This document shows, piece after piece, positions 6,374-9,986 of a stretch of DNA of 9,986 nucleotides. Below the pieces are notes generated by a model, which was not told the DNA's origin, made no database searches, and worked only from the letters and a program-made list of their open reading frames with translations. Each line of letters begins with the position of its first letter. Position 1 is the first letter of the stretch. The position numbers and the translations under genes are program-made. The stretch lies in assembly GCA_019247135.1 (NCBI GenBank), contig JAFAPL010000188.1, positions 1-9,986 on the forward strand, written 5' to 3'. The DNA comes from Chloroflexota bacterium. GTDB taxonomy: Bacteria > Chloroflexota > UBA6077 > CF-72.

Positions 6374-6380
6374 ACCTCCT
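6374..6380 (-). promoter_or_regulatory. Ribosome-binding site of btuF
   Basis: AGGAGGT, a perfect Shine-Dalgarno core, lies nine bases before the ATG at 6364. It fixes the start of btuF and is the probable target of riboswitch-controlled sequestration. CCTCC at about 6470-6476 (minus strand) could pair with GGAGG, but that pairing is unproven. Confidence 0.8.
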
Positions 6381-6410
6381 CGGGTCGATTGATGCTGCCG
6401 TGCGCTTCGT

Positions 6411-6446
6411 CGGATCGGATGCCGTGTCTGTGACGGATCGGATGCC
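6411..6446 (-). repeat. 13-bp direct repeat in the btuF leader
   Basis: CGGATCGGATGCC (plus strand) occurs exactly at 6411-6423 and 6434-6446, a 23-bp period, between the riboswitch aptamer and the btuF ribosome-binding site. It lies in the expression platform region. It may be a local duplication or part of the regulatory fold. Confidence 0.6.
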
Positions 6447-6484
6447 CGGCTGACCTCTCGCTCGGAGGCGCGCGGTGCGGCGCG

Positions 6485-6600
6485 GGCGGCGGGCATTCTG
6501 GCTCGTCAATCGCACGCGCACGCTCGATTGACACACAGCTGCGGGACAGCGCCGGTCTCGCACCGGACTTCCCCCATCCGTCGCGCGTTTTAGGAAGACC
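6485..6600 (-). ncRNA. Cobalamin (B12) riboswitch upstream of btuFCD-cobB
   Basis: Read on the minus strand, this stretch matches the cobalamin riboswitch consensus in order: GGGTCTTCC near the 5' end, GGGGGAAGTCCGGTGCGAG, ACCGGCGCTGTCCCGC, AGCTGTG, and the 3' element GAGCCAGAATGCCCGCC. The CCGGT...ACCGG stem (plus-strand 6552-6556 with 6562-6566) is intact. A peripheral hairpin of eight perfect pairs (GTCAATCG with CGATTGAC, 6505-6512 and 6525-6532) sits before the 3' element, as expected. Adenosylcobalamin-type ligands bound here normally repress the downstream genes. The roughly 120-nt segment to the start codon has no obvious stem with a U-run, so translational control of the btuF ribosome-binding site is more likely than termination. 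That mechanism is inferred. Confidence 0.93.
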
Positions 6601-6604
6601 CTGC

Positions 6605-6610
6605 AGTATA
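6605..6610 (-). promoter_or_regulatory. Putative -10 element of the riboswitch-led operon
   Basis: TATACT on the minus strand lies about seven bases before GGGTCTTCC, where the aptamer begins, so a start near 6598 would put the riboswitch at the very 5' end of the transcript. No convincing -35 hexamer is visible at 16-18 bp, so support is limited to the -10 match and its position. Confidence 0.4.
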
Positions 6611-6676
6611 GGCGCGGGCTCGCAGGACGTGCTCCTAACGGTCCCGCGAGCAGCGACCTACACTCCTGCCAACCGC

Positions 6677-7609
6677 GTGCGGATTGTGTCCTTACTCCCG
6701 TCAGCCACCGAGATCGTGTGCGCGCTCGGCCTTGCCGATCAGCTCGTTGGCGTCTCCGCTGATTCGGACTGGCCTCCCGAGGTCGTGCGGCGTCTGCCGG
6801 TGCTCAACACGGTCTCCATCAACGCCGACGAGATGTCCAGCGCCGAGATCGACGCTGCGGCCAACACCGGACACACCGGCGCGAGCCTGTATCACGTCGA
6901 CACCAGCTTGCTCGGTGATCTGCGCCCCGATCTGATCCTCACCCAGGAGGTCTGCGAGGTGTGCGCGGTCTCACGTCGCGACGTCGAGCTGGCAACCCGC
7001 ACGCTCGGCTACACGCCGACGGTGCTGTCACTGAGCCCGGTCACGCTGGACCAGGTCATCGACGACGTCGAGCTCCTCGGACGCACGACCAGTTCCAATG
7101 GGACCGAGGTCGCGCAACGCCTGCGGGCACGCATCGAAGCTGTCCGCGGGCGCGCGCGAACCCTCGAACGTCCGCGAGTGTTCTGCATGGAGTGGCTCGA
7201 TCCGCCCTGGACGGCGGGCCATTGGATCCCTGAAATGGTCGACCTGGCCGGCGGCCGCGACGAGCTCGGCACGCCCGCTGGTCCATCGCGCCGCATTACG
7301 TGGCCCGACGTAGTGGACTACGCGCCCGAGGTGATCGTGCTTATGCCCTGCAGCCTGTCGCTGGAGCGCATCGCGGACGAGTTCGCGCTCGTGCAGAGGC
7401 TGCCGGATTGGTCAATGCTGCCAGCCGTAGACACGCGGCGCGTCTTCGCGGGCAACACCCAGCTGTTCAGCCGCTCTGGACCGCGATTGGTCGATGGGCT
7501 GGAGACACTCGCCCGCATGCTGCACCCGGACGTCTTTTCGGAGGCGCTGCCGCTCGGCAATGCGCTGAAGCTGAGGGACGATGGCCGACGCCTCGACCCC
7601 TACCAGTAA
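6677..7609 (+). CDS. BtuF-like cobalamin-binding protein without signal peptide
   Basis: The TroA/BtuF-like fold is recognisable from RIVSLLPSATEIVCALGLADQLVG at the N-terminus, LRPDLILTQ midway, PPWTAGHWIPEMVDLAGG and SGPRLVDGLETLARMLHPD. About 310 residues start with the GTG at 6677, which places RIVSLLPSATE at the N-terminus as in relatives; a GTG at 6629 would add 16 residues, and neither has a good ribosome-binding site. No signal peptide or membrane segment is present, so the protein is probably cytosolic, unlike the btuF product. A CXXC motif (QEVCEVCAVS, Cys93 and Cys96 from the start used here) follows the DLILTQ strand and is typical of this subgroup. Its 3' end overlaps the adenosyltransferase gene by 29 bp, implying one operon with cobO and cobQ. 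The exact role is unknown. A cytosolic corrinoid carrier is an inference. Confidence 0.85.
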   Translation: MRIVSLLPSATEIVCALGLADQLVGVSADSDWPPEVVRRLPVLNTVSINADEMSSAEIDAAANTGHTGASLYHVDTSLLGDLRPDLILTQEVCEVCAVSRRDVELATRTLGYTPTVLSLSPVTLDQVIDDVELLGRTTSSNGTEVAQRLRARIEAVRGRARTLERPRVFCMEWLDPPWTAGHWIPEMVDLAGGRDELGTPAGPSRRITWPDVVDYAPEVIVLMPCSLSLERIADEFALVQRLPDWSMLPAVDTRRVFAGNTQLFSRSGPRLVDGLETLARMLHPDVFSEALPLGNALKLRDDGRRLDPYQ

Positions 7610-8156
7610 CGCCGAACGCGCCAAGCGTCACGGCCTGACCATCGTCTACACCGGCGACGGCAAGGGCAAAACGACGGCCGCCGTCGGCCTGGCCGTGCGC
7701 GCCGCGGGCAATCACATGCGCGTGTTTTTCCTGCAGTTCATCAAAGGCCAGTGGAAGAGCGGCGAGCGAGAAATTCTGCGCAGCTTGCCCGGAGTCGACC
7801 TGGAGGTGACAGGTCGCGGGTTCACAATCGACGGCCTGCGTGACGAGCGCATCCCTATGGACGACCACGCCGCGGCCGCCGCGCTGGGTTTTCTCCGCGC
7901 CCGCGAGGTCGTGCTGTCTGGCGACTATGACCTCGTCGTGCTGGATGAAATCCTCGGCGCCATCAGCGCGGAGCTTGTCGCACTGGACGCCGTCGTCGAA
8001 CTGGTACGTGCGAAGCCGATCCATGTCCACCTCGTGCTGACGGGGCGTGGCGCGCCGCCCGCGCTGGTCGAGGTCGCGGACCTGGTGTCCGAAGTCCTGC
8101 CAGTCAAGCATCCGTTCGAACGAGGTATCAAAGCCCAGCGCGGAGTCGAATTCTGA
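7581..8156 (+). CDS. cobO: Cob(I)yrinic acid a,c-diamide adenosyltransferase (CobO/CobA/BtuR family)
   Basis: This cytosolic enzyme transfers the 5'-deoxyadenosyl group from ATP to the Co(I) of corrinoids, the step that makes the upper axial ligand. At 191 residues it has the family length. The modified P-loop TGDGKGKTT (residues 24-32) is diagnostic, followed by FFLQFIKGQWKSGE (49-62), YDLVVLDEILGAI, and the C-terminal LTGRGAPPALVEVADLVSEV and VKHPFERGIKAQRGVEF. The ATG lies 29 bp inside the upstream gene, with GAGGG three bases before it. The stop overlaps the probable CTG start of cobQ as CTGA. Placement with cobQ suits a substrate in the cobyrinate a,c-diamide part of the pathway, but enzymes of this family also accept other corrinoids, so salvage use is equally plausible. 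Confidence 0.95.
   Translation: MADASTPTSNAERAKRHGLTIVYTGDGKGKTTAAVGLAVRAAGNHMRVFFLQFIKGQWKSGEREILRSLPGVDLEVTGRGFTIDGLRDERIPMDDHAAAAALGFLRAREVVLSGDYDLVVLDEILGAISAELVALDAVVELVRAKPIHVHLVLTGRGAPPALVEVADLVSEVLPVKHPFERGIKAQRGVEF
8142..8145 (+). promoter_or_regulatory. Ribosome-binding site deciding the cobQ start
   Basis: GGAG lies seven bases before the CTG at 8153. The in-frame ATG at 8171 has no purine-rich sequence at a suitable distance (CGCGCCCGTCCTG precedes it). This favours CTG as the initiation codon. Confidence 0.55.
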
Positions 8157-9613
8157 CCGCGCCCGTCCTGATGGTGCAGGGCACCGCCTCTTCAGCTGGC
8201 AAGAGCACGCTGGTGGCGGGTTTGTGCCGACTGTTCGCACGCCGTGGGGTGCGCGTCGCGCCCTTCAAGGCTCAGAACATGTCGAACAACGCCGCCGTCT
8301 GCCGTGACGGTGAAGAGATCGGTCGCGCTCAGTACGCGCAGGCCGTCGCCGCGTGCATCGAACCGACGGTGGATATGAACCCGGTGCTGTTGAAACCACA
8401 GCCGGACGGCTGCCAGGTCGTCGTACACGGCCGCGCATGCGGCGTCGCCACCGCGGAGCAGTACTTCGGCGGCCGCTCGCTCGACCTGTGGCCGTCGGTG
8501 ACCCAATCGCTCGACCGCTTGCGCGCGAGCTACGAGCTGGTGATTGCCGAAGGCGCCGGAAGTCCGGCGGAAATCAACCTCCGCAGCCGCGACATCGTCA
8601 ACATGCGCGTCGCGCTCTATGCACAAGCAGTCGTGCTGGTCGTGGCGGACATCGACCGTGGCGGAGCGTTCGCGTCGCTGCTTGGGACGTGGTCTTTCCT
8701 GGAGCCCGCCGAGCGTGCCCTGGTGCGCGGCTTCGTCCTGAACAAGTTCCGCGGCGACCCTGGCTTGTTGGAGCCAGCGCCGTCGCTGTTGCACGAGCGA
8801 ACTGGCGTGCCGGTCGTCGGAGTGGTCCCGTTCGTGGACGACCTGCAACTGCCGGACGAAGACGCCGCCTCACTACTCGACCGTCGCCCGTACAGCGCGG
8901 AGGTCGAGATTGCGGTGGTGCGACTGCCTCACATCGCGAACTTCGACGAATTCACGCCGCTTGCTGGCGAGCATGCCGTGCACGTTCGCTACGTCACTTC
9001 AGCAGATGAGCTTCGCGCCCCCGATCTGCTGATTCTGCCCGGCACGAAAGCCACCATCCCGGATCTGCTATGGCTACGCGAGCGCGGGCTGGCCGATCGG
9101 ATCACCTGGCTGGCTGCGCATGACACACCTGTGCTCGGCGTCTGCGGTGGGTACCAGATGCTGGGCCGTCGTGTGTCGGACCCGCTGCACGTCGAGTCGC
9201 GCGTTGCTTGCGCGGAAGGCCTCGGCCTGCTGCCCATCTCGACCGAGCTGCTGGCTTCCAAGAGGCTGGCCCGCGTTCACGGGACGGTTGCCGCCAATGG
9301 TCCGGGCGTCTGGTCGGCGCTTTCGGGGCTTCCGTTCGAGGGCTACGAAATCCACAACGGCGCGACCACGGGCGCCACACGCGAGTCCGCCGAGCTCGCT
9401 GTTGGCGCTGATGGAGTCGTCGCCGGTACCTACGTGCATGGTCTTCTGGAGAGCGCCGCCGTGCGGGATGCGCTCGTCCATGCACTGGCGGCCCGCCGCG
9501 GCTTCGACTGGCGGCCAGAGCGCGCTGACACCGACCCGTACGATCGAATCGCACACGTGCTGGAAGTGTCGCTCGACCTGAGCTGGGCCCGCTCTGTGCG
9601 TTCCGACGGATAG
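8153..9613 (+). CDS. cobQ: Cobyric acid synthase (CobQ/CbiP), probable CTG start
   Basis: Adds four amide groups (side chains b, d, e and g) to adenosylcobyrinic acid a,c-diamide, using glutamine and ATP. From the CTG at 8153 it has 486 residues, the family norm. The P-loop is GTASSAGKS (10-18), followed by the diagnostic PFKAQNMSNN, MNPVLLKPQ, IAEGAGSPAEINLR and VADIDRGGAFASLLGT. The C-terminal glutaminase-like domain has LILPGTKATIPDL, nucleophile Cys331 in LGVCGGYQMLG, and His429 in GTYVHGLLE. Starting at CTG gives M-T-A-P-V-L before MVQGTASSAG, the usual leader length. It also creates a CTGA overlap with the cobO stop, with GGAG seven bases upstream. The ATG at 8171 would start the protein three residues before the P-loop, cutting into the first beta strand. 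Last gene of the rightward operon. Confidence 0.94.
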   Translation: MTAPVLMVQGTASSAGKSTLVAGLCRLFARRGVRVAPFKAQNMSNNAAVCRDGEEIGRAQYAQAVAACIEPTVDMNPVLLKPQPDGCQVVVHGRACGVATAEQYFGGRSLDLWPSVTQSLDRLRASYELVIAEGAGSPAEINLRSRDIVNMRVALYAQAVVLVVADIDRGGAFASLLGTWSFLEPAERALVRGFVLNKFRGDPGLLEPAPSLLHERTGVPVVGVVPFVDDLQLPDEDAASLLDRRPYSAEVEIAVVRLPHIANFDEFTPLAGEHAVHVRYVTSADELRAPDLLILPGTKATIPDLLWLRERGLADRITWLAAHDTPVLGVCGGYQMLGRRVSDPLHVESRVACAEGLGLLPISTELLASKRLARVHGTVAANGPGVWSALSGLPFEGYEIHNGATTGATRESAELAVGADGVVAGTYVHGLLESAAVRDALVHALAARRGFDWRPERADTDPYDRIAHVLEVSLDLSWARSVRSDG

Positions 9614-9646
9614 ACGATCGCGCGCGCCGACCGGCACCGGCGGTGC

Positions 9647-9986
9647 TCAGTCTGCTGCGCTGGTGATCGCCGCGCGCGTTCGCGCGTACACGTGGAGCGT
9701 GGCTGCGCCCACCTGCTCGACTAATGTGAGCTGCACGTCGCGTTCGGCGCCTGCGGGTTCGAACAAACGCGTGCCACTGCCCAGGATGATTGGAAACACA
9801 ATCAGCCGAAATTCGTCGACCAGATCGCGTTCGATCAAGCGATGCACCAGGCTCGTGCTCCCGACGACGACAAGCTCTGCTGGATCGAGAGCGCGCAAGT
9901 GCTCGATGGCGTGGAGCGCGTCACCTTCGAGCAACGTCGAATTGCTCCAGGCAGAGAGATCGCCCAAGGTTTGCGAGGCGACGAGC
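9647..9986 (-). CDS. Dihydrofolate reductase/RibD C-terminal domain family protein, 5' end outside window
   Basis: The frame is open to the right edge, so about 113 C-terminal residues are visible and the TTG at 9967 is internal. The sequence reads LVASQTLGDLSAWSNSTLLEGD, then ELVVVGSTSLVHRLIERDLVDEFRLIVFPIILGSGTRLFE. This is the pattern of small stand-alone RibD-C/DHFR-like proteins (a nucleotide-contacting VVGS strand, then LVDE and PIILGSGTRLF). The NADPH-dependent fold is known for the family, but the substrates of these stand-alone members are mostly unknown. It converges on cobQ with a 33-bp gap and shows no functional link to the B12 genes. Confidence 0.88.
   Translation of the reverse strand, partial: LVASQTLGDLSAWSNSTLLEGDALHAIEHLRALDPAELVVVGSTSLVHRLIERDLVDEFRLIVFPIILGSGTRLFEPAGAERDVQLTLVEQVGAATLHVYARTRAAITSAAD

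Noticed and set aside
6365..6496. Longer btuF starting at ATG 6496 (443 residues)
   Set aside because: That ATG lies inside the 3' element of the cobalamin riboswitch, and the extra 44 residues would precede a clear signal peptide. ATG 6364 has a perfect AGGAGGT.
7467..8240. Minus-strand open frame of 257 codons opposite cobO
   Set aside because: It lies opposite a complete adenosyltransferase with diagnostic motifs and has no recognisable family features.
9634..9646. Hairpin GCACC-GGC-GGTGC as a bidirectional terminator between cobQ and the RibD-like gene
   Set aside because: The stem is only five pairs, there is no T-run on either side, and similar GC-rich palindromes are expected at this base composition.
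1..9986. Mobile element, defence system or secondary-metabolite cluster
   Set aside because: I saw no transposase, integrase, inverted terminal repeats, nuclease/toxin pairs or assembly-line enzymes; apart from the flanking transketolase and RibD-like genes, the window is a B12 locus.

Overview
The window is GC-rich, densely packed bacterial DNA, and most of it is a corrinoid (vitamin B12) uptake and assembly locus. Three things suggest a Chloroflexota-like, high-GC bacterium: the split transketolase, a secreted BtuF carrying a C-terminal domain of a type I associate with Chloroflexota secreted proteins, and heavy short-repeat expansion. This is inference, because no rRNA or other marker gene is present.

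Layout. Positions 1-1487 (+) hold a two-gene transketolase split into an N-terminal half (its 5' end lies outside the window) and a C-terminal half, joined by an ATGA overlap. Their end overlaps the end of a convergent minus-strand operon. That operon reads leftward from about 6600: promoter-like TATACT, cobalamin riboswitch, btuF (binding protein), btuC (permease), btuD (ATPase) and cobB (cobyrinate a,c-diamide synthase), ending at 1456. The btuF/btuC and btuC/btuD junctions are TGATG and GTGA overlaps. Rightward from about 6650 runs a second operon: a BtuF-like protein without a signal peptide, the corrinoid adenosyltransferase (cobO type) and cobyric acid synthase cobQ, ending at 9613. A convergent RibD-C/dihydrofolate-reductase-like gene runs off the right edge.

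How the genes fit together. When B12 is low, the riboswitch should allow expression of BtuFCD, which imports corrinoids, and of CobB. The rightward genes supply adenosylation and the four later amidations. Together these are the middle steps of adenosylcobalamin assembly, usable for salvage or de novo synthesis. The remaining steps are not in the window.

What is unusual. The leftward operon carries three separate families of in-situ repeat expansion. One is a 13-copy CGTGACG array inside the 5' part of btuC, giving the permease a charged cytosolic tail of about 115 residues. The second is a 40-bp tandem repeat between btuD and cobB. It looks like decayed copies of the cobB 5' end and forms an unbroken chain of five overlapping mini-ORFs from the btuD stop to the cobB start. 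The third is a 36-bp repeat in the interdomain linker of CobB. In addition, cobQ appears to start at a CTG codon. I found no CRISPR array, transposase, tRNA or rRNA.
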